Shown one piece after another: positions 8,144 to 15,372 of a stretch of DNA of 64,000 nt. The DNA is from G963701675 sp963701675 (GTDB taxonomy: Bacteria > Planctomycetota > Planctomycetia > Gemmatales > Gemmataceae), in contig OY969623.1 of NCBI GenBank assembly GCA_963701675.1, forward strand, positions 7,626,001 to 7,690,000. Direction: 5' to 3'. The position numbers and the translations under genes are program-made. The notes beneath the pieces were generated by a model. That model ran no database searches. It was not told where the DNA came from and worked only from the letters and a program-made list of their open reading frames with translations. Every line of letters starts with the position of its first letter. The stretch's first letter is position 1.

Positions 8144-9352
8144 TCAACGCAGCTCCGAGGCGAGAGCACTCGCAAGCCGATCGATTTCGTTCTCGGTGTT
8201 GTAAAAGTGCGTGGAAACTCTAATCAAGAGACCGTCGAGTCGTTCGATGATTGGAGCTTCTATCCGGTGTTGTTCCCATAGGACGCTGCGAAGATCCGGC
8301 GCCCTTACGCTCTGCGGCAAGCGAAAAGCAGTCATGGCGCCGTGCAACTTAACGTGAGACGGTGTTGCCGGTTCGAGGCCAAGTCGACCGATTCGCATAC
8401 GAGTGTATTGGACGAGCTGGACGATGCGGTCGCGAATCTGCTGCCAGCCCAGTCGACGTTGAAAATCGATTGCGGTCGGCACGGCGAGCCACGCGCAGGG
8501 ATCGCGCGTTCCTTCGAATTCCAACGCGCGAATGCGAGGAGTTGAACCAAACTCATCGCGTTCATCCGGACGGTCGCGGTCATAATGCCAACCCCAGCTG
8601 ACCTGCAACGGCCGAATACGGTCACAACCACCGCGGCCGAGATAGAGAAATCCCGATCCGGTTGGCGCCAACAACCACTTGTGGCAGTTGCCGCCGTAGA
8701 AGTCGCAGTCCAGATCGTCGAGGTGCAACGGAATCATGGCGGGAACATGCGCCCCATCCACCACGGTGAGCACACCGCGCCGACGGGCCGCCGCGCAGAT
8801 CTCCTTCGTCGGCAGCACCATTCCGGTCGGAGAGAGGATATGGCTGACAAACAGTAGGCGCGTTTTGTCATTCAACGCTCGGCTGAGGGCGTCGACGATG
8901 TCGGCCGGCGACTTCGGCATCGTCGGGAGGGCAAAGGTTCGCAAAGTCAGGCCGAGTCGAACGGCGGCGCGCTCCCAGCACCAGTGCATCGCACCGTACT
9001 CGTGATCCGTGAGAAGAATCTCACCGGGAGCGGACAACTGGAGTGCCGAGGCGACCATATTGATCGCCGCGGAGACATTGGCCGTGAAGACCAGTCGGCT
9101 CGGATCACCGTTCAGGAATTCGGCAAGTCTCTCGCGGGCTTCCCACAACAAGGGTGGCGCTTGTCGAATGAGAAAGTCCATCGGCTCTTCCGCGAGTCGT
9201 TTCCGTAGTTCGGTGACACGCTCAAACACCACGCGCGGCAAAGGGCCGAAGGAGCCAGTGTTCAAGTTGGCAACGGTCGGATCCAGGAGGATTTCTTTGC
9301 GCGCGGCGGCCCAACCGGTCGTTGACGACGCGCCTCCCTGGTTCGGCTGCAT
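8144..9352 (-). CDS. Class V aminotransferase-fold PLP enzyme (isopenicillin-N epimerase-like)
   Basis: 402 residues. Features are NLNTGSFGPLPR at the N-terminus, VFTANVSAAINMVA, VVDGAHVPAMIPL with the PLP-ring Asp, and the Schiff-base lysine in GGNCHKWLLAPTGSGFLYL. This pattern is typical of the isopenicillin-N-epimerase/EgtE-like branch rather than IscS/SufS, and I see no mobile-loop cysteine signature of a dedicated desulfurase. It is transcribed in the same direction as the riboswitch operon and ends 84 bases before the aptamer, so it probably has its own promoter. A contribution of sulfur to the downstream carrier is only a speculation. Confidence 0.82.
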   Translation of the reverse strand: MQPNQGGASSTTGWAAARKEILLDPTVANLNTGSFGPLPRVVFERVTELRKRLAEEPMDFLIRQAPPLLWEARERLAEFLNGDPSRLVFTANVSAAINMVASALQLSAPGEILLTDHEYGAMHWCWERAAVRLGLTLRTFALPTMPKSPADIVDALSRALNDKTRLLFVSHILSPTGMVLPTKEICAAARRRGVLTVVDGAHVPAMIPLHLDDLDCDFYGGNCHKWLLAPTGSGFLYLGRGGCDRIRPLQVSWGWHYDRDRPDERDEFGSTPRIRALEFEGTRDPCAWLAVPTAIDFQRRLGWQQIRDRIVQLVQYTRMRIGRLGLEPATPSHVKLHGAMTAFRLPQSVRAPDLRSVLWEQHRIEAPIIERLDGLLIRVSTHFYNTENEIDRLASALASELR

Positions 9353-9415
9353 ACGATACCCATAACGTTCAAAGAAGCATCGAACTCATTCTTTCAGCGT
9401 ATTGGAATCGGCGGC

Positions 9416-10114
9416 ATGACGGCAAACGGCGGACCACCGCGTGTACTGGTTCTCGAAACTTCGGGCCGAACGGGCGAAGTGGCGATTGCGCACGGTGACA
9501 AGGTTTTGGGTACACGCCGACTGGAGGAAACTCGTCGACACGCACGCGACCTGGCGCCGGCGGTTGCCGAGCTGCTGCGTGAGCAAGGCTGGCGGCCGCG
9601 AGGGATCGGTTTGCTGATCGTGAGTCGAGGACCGGGCAGCTACACGGGTTTGCGGGTGGGAATAATGGCCGCCAAGATCTTTGCCTATGCGACGGGATGC
9701 CGCTTGATCGCGGTCGACACGTTTGAGGCAATTGCAAGTCAAGCACCCGCGGAGGCGTCGGAGATCGATGTGCTCGCCGATGCGCAACAGGGAAAGGTCT
9801 ATGTTCAGCGGTTTGTCAGGACCTCGCCGCCAAGTGTTCGGGCATCCGACGCGCTGTCCATTCAGCCGTTCGCGCATTGGTTGGAGAGCCGAAGTGCGAA
9901 CGCGTGGGTTACGGGGCCAGCGCTACGAATCCACACGCTGCCGCCCGAAGTGTCGGCGGTGTCATCCGAACTTTGGGACCCCCGAGTGTCCGCCTTGTTG
10001 CGGATCGGTTTGGAGCGTTTTGACGCCGGGCGCGATGATGATGTTTGGACGGTTGAACCACTCTATCTCCGTGCCAGTGCCGCGGAAGAACAATGGCGTT
10101 CACGCCGCAACTGA
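9416..10114 (+). CDS. tsaB: tRNA threonylcarbamoyladenosine biosynthesis protein TsaB
   Basis: 232 residues with the hallmark LVLETSGRTGEVAIA start and LIVSRGPGSYTGLRVGIMAAK, which define TsaB of the ASKHA fold. TsaB pairs with TsaD to transfer threonylcarbamoyl to A37 of ANN-decoding tRNAs. The length is normal. It is divergent from the class V PLP gene across 63 bases, and no other tsa gene is in the window. No clear Shine-Dalgarno site precedes the ATG. Confidence 0.92.
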   Translation: MTANGGPPRVLVLETSGRTGEVAIAHGDKVLGTRRLEETRRHARDLAPAVAELLREQGWRPRGIGLLIVSRGPGSYTGLRVGIMAAKIFAYATGCRLIAVDTFEAIASQAPAEASEIDVLADAQQGKVYVQRFVRTSPPSVRASDALSIQPFAHWLESRSANAWVTGPALRIHTLPPEVSAVSSELWDPRVSALLRIGLERFDAGRDDDVWTVEPLYLRASAAEEQWRSRRN

Positions 10115-10168
10115 CCGCTTTCCCCAGCCGTAATTACAATAGGCTTTCGCCCGTTCTTCGCGCAATCG

Positions 10169-10927
10169 ATGCCGACGGAGGTAGGTTCGTTGTTGCCGAT
10201 CTCGTTTCTATTGCGCACTGTCATCATCGTGCTGGCGCCGATCGCGATTTATGTGCTCATCATCGCGAGAATTCACCGGCGGCAGATTCCTACGATGGTT
10301 TCGGGTGTTCGCGATGCCGCCGGCGTGGTGCTTGGATTCAGCGGCGTACTTTTTTATCTCGCTCCGGGCCTGTTGACCGGATTCAACTTTTGGCCGCGCG
10401 ACATCTGGTTATACAACCACTACAACTCGCTCAAGGGCGCCCCCACCCAGGGCAGTCATTTCTGGTGGCAAGTATTCTGGGTGACGGTCGGCTGGATCTA
10501 CGTCTTCGTCGTGGGCGGCGGCATCATCGTTCTGCTTTGGAAGCGACGGCGGTCGACGGCAATCTATAACGTCGATGCCGCGGATTTCGATCGACGGTTG
10601 ACCGATGAGCTAAGTCAGCTCCGCTTGCACTGGAAGCGGCCTGACACGTCATTCATCATCTCCGACAAACGATTGAGACCCGGCGACGAAGTCGCGCTTG
10701 AAATAGAAGTATGGGAACGAATGTCGCACGTTACATTGAATTGGTCAGTGACCAACCATCCCATTCGGACGCTGGTCGAGATGTCACTTGCACATTCGCT
10801 TGGGGCCGGTGGTCGCTCGGAGGATAAATCGAGCGGAATGATGATTGCTGCCGCGGTCTTGTTTGTAATACTCTTCGTGATCTCGGTCCTATTCCAGGTC
10901 GCGCGTTACCTTGAGGAACGGTGGTAG
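10169..10927 (+). CDS. Unknown membrane protein with four predicted helices
   Basis: 252 residues, not recognised. Hydrophobic segments are visible at about 9-32, 48-70, 95-125 and 228-245, with a soluble basic/acidic region of about 100 residues before the last. A TTG at 10190 has a much better ribosome site (GGAGGT at 10177-10182) than the ATG at 10169 and may be the real start. It lies 55 bases after tsaB in the same direction and may be co-transcribed. Confidence 0.7.
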   Translation: MPTEVGSLLPISFLLRTVIIVLAPIAIYVLIIARIHRRQIPTMVSGVRDAAGVVLGFSGVLFYLAPGLLTGFNFWPRDIWLYNHYNSLKGAPTQGSHFWWQVFWVTVGWIYVFVVGGGIIVLLWKRRRSTAIYNVDAADFDRRLTDELSQLRLHWKRPDTSFIISDKRLRPGDEVALEIEVWERMSHVTLNWSVTNHPIRTLVEMSLAHSLGAGGRSEDKSSGMMIAAAVLFVILFVISVLFQVARYLEERW

Positions 10928-10937
10928 CTTTAGAGAC

Positions 10938-11792
10938 CTATTTGAGTGGTTCCGGGCGCTGGAGTTCGACCTTGTTCGCCGATGATTGGACGAGGCGCTG
11001 CCAACCTGCCGGTGTCCACTTGCCGCTTGTGACACCGGCTGGTTGAAGCTCCGGACCGGCTTCCGTCGCCGCAGGGCGTGGTGTCGGCAACGGCGCTATG
11101 GGATCGGAATGAGGCATGATTAGATCTTTGTCCGGCACGAAAGCCGGAGCCGGGTGCGGCATGACGCCGTGGGCAACTCGAATCGTCACGTCCTTGTCGG
11201 CTTCAAATACTCTTCCATCGGCGACGGACAACCGAACCGTCACTCGCACTTTTTCAGAGATCGGCTGCACTTTCCAGGGCAGGACCAGGTCGTAGCCGTT
11301 CGCGAAGAGTCCGCTTCGCCATGTCTGACGAAGTTGAGCGGGTGGAATATCCCAATAGCACAATGGCGCCTTTAGTCCCTCCGTGCTAATTTGTGCCGCT
11401 TCGACTCGAACGGAACCCGGCGCCTTGATCGGGTGGCCGTCGGGGTCGCGCGGTTCAATCAGGACGTGCAGTGCCTCGTCTCCGGGTTTGCCGTCATCAT
11501 CGCGGCCGCCCGTCGTCCGGCCGAGTGCGATCTCTTTGAGGGTGTAGATTTGCGAAGCTTGCTCGGGCGACAAGGAAGATCCCGACTGCGGCCGAATGAC
11601 CCGAAGTTCGTTATGCAGGGCTTCGTTAAAAAGCCGAGTGCTGCATAACTCGTCTTGGAGTTCGCGGAGTTGGCGTTCTTTGGTGCGTAGTTCGGCTTCG
11701 ACGAGATCGCAACTTTGACAGCCGGCGCACGAGAAAAAGAAGAGGCTCGAAACGAGTGCGAGCCCGGCCGTTGGTGTCGACTTCCGTTTCAT
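10938..11792 (-). CDS. Probable lipoprotein with N-terminal coiled coil
   Basis: 284 residues. A signal-like N-terminus (AGLALVSSLFFFSCAGCQSC) ends in cysteines that could form a lipobox. A charged helical stretch follows (VEAELRTKERQLRELQDEL), typical of a short coiled coil. The rest is a beta-rich region with VHVLIEPRDPDG-like strands and a proline-rich C-terminus. I do not recognise a family beyond planctomycete hypotheticals. It is convergent with the membrane protein at 10927. Confidence 0.7.
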   Translation of the reverse strand: MKRKSTPTAGLALVSSLFFFSCAGCQSCDLVEAELRTKERQLRELQDELCSTRLFNEALHNELRVIRPQSGSSLSPEQASQIYTLKEIALGRTTGGRDDDGKPGDEALHVLIEPRDPDGHPIKAPGSVRVEAAQISTEGLKAPLCYWDIPPAQLRQTWRSGLFANGYDLVLPWKVQPISEKVRVTVRLSVADGRVFEADKDVTIRVAHGVMPHPAPAFVPDKDLIMPHSDPIAPLPTPRPAATEAGPELQPAGVTSGKWTPAGWQRLVQSSANKVELQRPEPLK

Positions 11793-11797
11793 CGGCT

Positions 11798-11868
11798 TAG
11801 TCCGTTATCCGTCGTCCGTAGTCCGTCGGGTGTTTGGTTACGAACTACGGGCTACCGACTACGGACTA
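11798..11868. repeat. Imperfect palindrome of the TAGTCCGT type at the clpP 3' end
   Basis: GTCCGTAGTC-CGT-CGG (11814-11829) pairs with CCGACTACGGAC (11855-11866) apart from a three-base bulge. Extra TAGTCCG units flank it. The right arm supplies the last codons and stop of the first clpP gene. Confidence 0.7.
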
Positions 11869-12479
11869 TTCCCTTCACGAGGCCGCACCTGGTCGGCTGG
11901 AATTCGATCCAGCACCTGATCGACGACGCCATATTCCATGGCTTCCCGGGCCGACATGAACTTATCCCGGTCGGTGTCCTTTTCGATTCGGTCAAGAGTC
12001 TGCCCCGTGTGGCGCAGGAGAATCTCATTCAGATCTTTCTTGAGCCGCAAAAACTCCTTGGCGTGGATCAGGATTTCCGTCGTCGTTCCTTCCGTGCCCG
12101 CCATCGGTTGATGGATCATGACGCGCGCGTGGGGAAGCGCGTGCCGCTTGCCCTTGGCGCCGGCCGTGAGCAACACGGCGCCCATACTGGCGGCCTGACC
12201 GATGCAATACGTAGAAACGTCACATGTGACCCATTGCATCGTATCGTAGATGCTCATCCCCGCCGTCACCGAGCCGCCCGGCGAGTTTATATACATATGG
12301 ATGTCGGCCTTTGCGTCTTCGAACTGCAGAAACAGCAGCTGGGCAACGATCAGGTTCGCACTCTGGTCGTCGACGACTCCTTGAAGGAAGATAATGCGGT
12401 CTTTGAGCAAGCGGCTGTATATGTCGAAAACACGCTCTTCCCGGCCGCTACGTTCAACGACGTAAGGTACAAGGGGCAT
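11859..12479 (-). CDS. clpP: ATP-dependent Clp protease proteolytic subunit (second in tandem)
   Basis: 206 residues with a complete triad: Ser98 in GQAASMGA, His123 in MIHQP and Asp172 in DTDRDKF, close to E. coli numbering. NSPGGSVTAGMSIYDTM forms the handle region. ClpP degrades proteins delivered by ClpX or ClpA-type unfoldases. It follows a second clpP with a 75-base gap and lies in a tig-clpP-clpP order. The C-terminal NSP-stop lies in a palindromic repeat, so the natural C-terminus may have been altered by it. Confidence 0.95.
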   Translation of the reverse strand: MPLVPYVVERSGREERVFDIYSRLLKDRIIFLQGVVDDQSANLIVAQLLFLQFEDAKADIHMYINSPGGSVTAGMSIYDTMQWVTCDVSTYCIGQAASMGAVLLTAGAKGKRHALPHARVMIHQPMAGTEGTTTEILIHAKEFLRLKKDLNEILLRHTGQTLDRIEKDTDRDKFMSAREAMEYGVVDQVLDRIPADQVRPREGNSP

Positions 12480-12554
12480 GGCTTTGCATCTCCCGTAAAG
12501 ATCCTGGCCGCTTGCGGCTTAGCGATCATCGACGCTAACCCGCGAGCGGCAAGA

Positions 12555-13175
12555 CTACTTCTTCTCTTCAATCAAACGTTGAAGCACGTCATCGACGATG
12601 CCAAACTCCTTGGCTTCCACCGCGCTGAAATACCGGTCGCGCTCCGTTTCCAGTTCGATGCGATCGATCGGCTGCCCGGTGTGCTTGGCGAGAATCAAAT
12701 TGAGCCGATGGCGATCCTTGAGGATCTCGTTGGCCTGAATTTCGATGTCGGAAACTTGTCCGCCAACCTGGCCCCACGGCTGATGAACCATGATTTTGGA
12801 ATGGGGTAAGGCGTAGCGTTTACCCTTGGTGCCGCCCGCCAGCAGGAGGGCACCGCCGCTAGCCGCCAGGCCGAGGCAGTACGTCGCCACCGGGCATTCG
12901 AGGAACTGCATGGTGTCGTAGATTTGAAGCGTCGACGTCACCGCGCCGCCGGGGCTGCTGATGTAGAAATGAATCTCCTGTGACTTGTTTTCGTACTGCA
13001 AGTACAAGAGCTTCATGACGATTTCAATGGCGCTCCCATCATTAATGACGCCCGCCAGGAAGACAATGCGGTTCTCCAGAAGGAGATCGCCCAGCGTCAT
13101 TTGCCGCTGCCGGGCATAGTCGCGGTAGCGCTGAAGCATCGGTTCAAAGGGCATGAGTGAGCTGAAGTTGGACAT
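12555..13175 (-). CDS. clpP: ATP-dependent Clp protease proteolytic subunit (first in tandem)
   Basis: 206 residues with Ser106 in GLAASGGA, His131 in MVHQP and Asp180 in ETERDRYF. It differs from its neighbour at the N-terminus (about ten extra residues, FEPMLQRYRDYARQRQ) and in the Ser motif (SGG against SMG). That suggests the pair are diverged paralogues able to form mixed rings, as known for some ClpP1P2 systems (inference). It is downstream of tig by 45 bases, the conserved tig-clpP arrangement. Confidence 0.95.
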   Translation of the reverse strand: MSNFSSLMPFEPMLQRYRDYARQRQMTLGDLLLENRIVFLAGVINDGSAIEIVMKLLYLQYENKSQEIHFYISSPGGAVTSTLQIYDTMQFLECPVATYCLGLAASGGALLLAGGTKGKRYALPHSKIMVHQPWGQVGGQVSDIEIQANEILKDRHRLNLILAKHTGQPIDRIELETERDRYFSAVEAKEFGIVDDVLQRLIEEKK

Positions 13176-13220
13176 CTCTGGACCTCACCAAGTGCGAACG
13201 GCCGGGCAAACCGGTCGTGG

Positions 13221-14795
13221 TTAAGATTTTTGCTTTGGTTCCGTTTCTTCTTGTTCTTCTTCTTCTTGTTCTTCTTCTTCTTCGGTATCGTCCTCGGCTT
13301 TCTCTTCCGGCGGCGGCGCTGTCGGATCGTTCATTTCGCCCTGGACGGCTTGCTCTTCGACGGTGGAAACCGTTGGCGTTTCATCCTGCTTGTCGAGAGG
13401 CACGTCCTCATATTCGGCGCCGTCGAGAATCATGTCGAGGACCTTACGCTCGATAAGCTCGATAGCCAGGACTTCGATCAAATCCTCCTTTTCCATCCGG
13501 GCGCGCAGTCGCCGGGGTGATTCGTTGTGCTGATCGGCGAGGCGCTCAATCTCATCATAAATCTCGTCGTCCTCGACATCGATTTTCTCGACTTCCGCAA
13601 TCTTCTGGAGCACGAAGTGTTCTTTTAGCGCCATTTCGGTGGTGCGGAGCACGTCTTGTTCCAGGATTCGTTGCCGGCCGCGGATTTCGTCTTCTGCCAT
13701 GCCGCTGGAACGCATTTCCATGATTCGACGTTCGAGCGACCGTCGTGCCTGGCGCATCAACAAATCACGCGGCAGGTCCCATTGGCTCGCCGCTGCAATT
13801 TGTTCGAGCACTTGTTGGCGGACGGACTGGCGCTGGTGATATTCGAGACGCCGTTGCAGCAAAACCCGAACCCGTTCGCGAAGTAGATCAGCGGTCTGTA
13901 CACCGAACGCCTTAAGGAATTCCGCAGTAAGCTCGGGAAGGCGAAGTATCTTGACGTCTTTAATCGAGAATTCGGTCGTGAGAGTTTGGCCACGCAGCGC
14001 CGGATCGGCGGCGGCTTCCGAAAGCGAGATATCGACCGTTCGCTTGTCGCCTGATTTGGCGCCCTTCAATTGCGCTCCGAATTCCTTGGCCACCCCGTCC
14101 TTGAATGCTAATTGCGGATCGACGCGAACCTTCACCTCTTTCAAGTCGGTAATCACACGGTCGCCAACCTTGGCATAGATGTCCGCGATCACGTAGTCGC
14201 CGAGTTGCGCGTCGCCCTCCGGCTTCGGTACCAACTGGCCGTACGGACCGAGCACGCGCCGTTCTTCCTGTTCCACATCGGCGTCGGTGAACACCTTTAT
14301 GGGACGTCGAAGCTTCAGACCTTTGTAATTGGGAAGATCGAACTGCGGGCGAACTTCAACCTCGAATTCATAGACCATAGGCCCGTCGGCCGGGATCTCG
14401 ATTTTCGCCGGATCGATGTTGGGCATGGCGAGCGGGGCAACGTCTTGCTCCTCCGCCAATTGCTCGAGGCTTGCCAAAAGCAACTGGCCTTTGACCTCGC
14501 CCTGAACTTCCTTGGCAAAGCGTCGTTCGATAACCTTGCGTGGCGTCTTGCCTTGGCGAAAGCCCGGCACGTTGGCTTCGATGCGAAGCTCCGAGTACTT
14601 TTCGTTGAGCGCCTTTTCCACATCTTCCCGGTCGATGGTTACCTTGATGTACTTCTTGCAAGGTCCCACATCACGCATCTCAACCGCTTGCCTAAGCTTG
14701 GCCGGCTCTTCGCCGTTCTTTGCCGCTTCGTCTTCCGTAGTCGGTTCCGTCGCGGTGGCGGTCGCTTCTACATCCGATTTGTCTTCGTCGGTCAT
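13221..14795 (-). CDS. tig: Trigger factor
   Basis: Ribosome-associated chaperone and peptidyl-prolyl isomerase. The ATG at 14795 has a GGTGGAG site six bases upstream; a GTG at 14807 is also in frame. The ribosome-docking loop is VPGFRQGKTPRKVI (conserved GFRxGxxP). An FKBP-type PPIase region follows (about 170-255), then the helical chaperone arms. The protein is about 525 residues, longer than usual (about 430) because of a charged N-terminal extension and a glutamate-rich C-terminal tail. It heads a tig-clpP-clpP cluster that links folding with degradation. Confidence 0.95.
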   Translation of the reverse strand: MTDEDKSDVEATATATEPTTEDEAAKNGEEPAKLRQAVEMRDVGPCKKYIKVTIDREDVEKALNEKYSELRIEANVPGFRQGKTPRKVIERRFAKEVQGEVKGQLLLASLEQLAEEQDVAPLAMPNIDPAKIEIPADGPMVYEFEVEVRPQFDLPNYKGLKLRRPIKVFTDADVEQEERRVLGPYGQLVPKPEGDAQLGDYVIADIYAKVGDRVITDLKEVKVRVDPQLAFKDGVAKEFGAQLKGAKSGDKRTVDISLSEAAADPALRGQTLTTEFSIKDVKILRLPELTAEFLKAFGVQTADLLRERVRVLLQRRLEYHQRQSVRQQVLEQIAAASQWDLPRDLLMRQARRSLERRIMEMRSSGMAEDEIRGRQRILEQDVLRTTEMALKEHFVLQKIAEVEKIDVEDDEIYDEIERLADQHNESPRRLRARMEKEDLIEVLAIELIERKVLDMILDGAEYEDVPLDKQDETPTVSTVEEQAVQGEMNDPTAPPPEEKAEDDTEEEEEQEEEEQEETEPKQKS

Positions 14796-14864
14796 CGCAT
14801 GCTCCACCAGAAGTTAAGAAAGCCGAGAACATCCGGCGGCCACCGGATCTCCTCGGCCGGCAAG

Positions 14865-14936
14865 AGCGGGTGATGGGGCTCGAACCCACGACATTCACGT
14901 TGGCAACGTGACGCTCTACCACTGAGCTACACCCGC
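14865..14936 (-). tRNA. tRNA-Gly (GCC anticodon)
   Basis: The acceptor GCGGGTG (14936-14930) pairs with CACCCGC (14872-14866), and position 14865 is the discriminator T. The D arm is GCTCAGTGGTAGAGC. The anticodon stem TCACG/CGTGA encloses TTGCCAA, reading GCC. The T arm is GTGGG-TTCGAGC-CCCAT. The CCA is not encoded. It lies just upstream of tig on the same strand. Confidence 0.97.
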
Positions 14937-15006
14937 ACGGGTGTTCGTAAAGGCATGGCGATTTCCACCTTTACTCACGTCAAATTATACCCGACATTTC
15001 GTTGTT

Positions 15007-15342
15007 TCAAGTCATCTTGGTGTTTTCTTCTCCCGGTAACGGAGGCAACGGAGTCGCGTTTGCCGGCGGCGTGCCGTGGCCGGCTCTGACATACGCCGCC
15101 CGACGATGTTCGTATTCCGCCGGCGTGATTTTTTCGAGGTCGGTTTCGCCGCCGACCACAGACTGATGATGCAGTTGCTTCAAAAAGGGGATGCACCAAC
15201 CACATCCCGTCCCGGCGCCACCGCATTCGGAAAGCTGGCTGGCGACCGTCGGCTTGTTCAGGCGAACGAAGTTGACGAGCTTCCGGCGGCTCACGTGAAA
15301 ACAGTAACACACCTTGGCGTCCAGGTCCATTTGCCCCATCAT
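15007..15342 (-). CDS. BFD-like [2Fe-2S]-binding protein
   Basis: About 110 residues. The core has KVCYCFHVSRRKLV and, some 30 residues later, SECGGAGTGCGWC. This CxC...CxxC layout is that of the bacterioferritin-associated ferredoxin-like [2Fe-2S] domain. Such proteins donate electrons or sense iron. ATGs at 15342, 15339 and 15330 are all possible; I chose the first because of its GATGGG upstream. The C-terminal 50 residues are proline-rich and unassigned. It is divergent from the channel-like gene across 30 bases. Confidence 0.75.
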   Translation of the reverse strand: MMGQMDLDAKVCYCFHVSRRKLVNFVRLNKPTVASQLSECGGAGTGCGWCIPFLKQLHHQSVVGGETDLEKITPAEYEHRRAAYVRAGHGTPPANATPLPPLPGEENTKMT

Positions 15343-15372
15343 ACCAGAAACCCATCTGAAGGACGCCGCGCC

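Noticed and set aside
11715..12809. 364-residue plus-strand frame over the clpP genes
   Set aside because: Antisense of two clear ClpP proteins with full catalytic triads.
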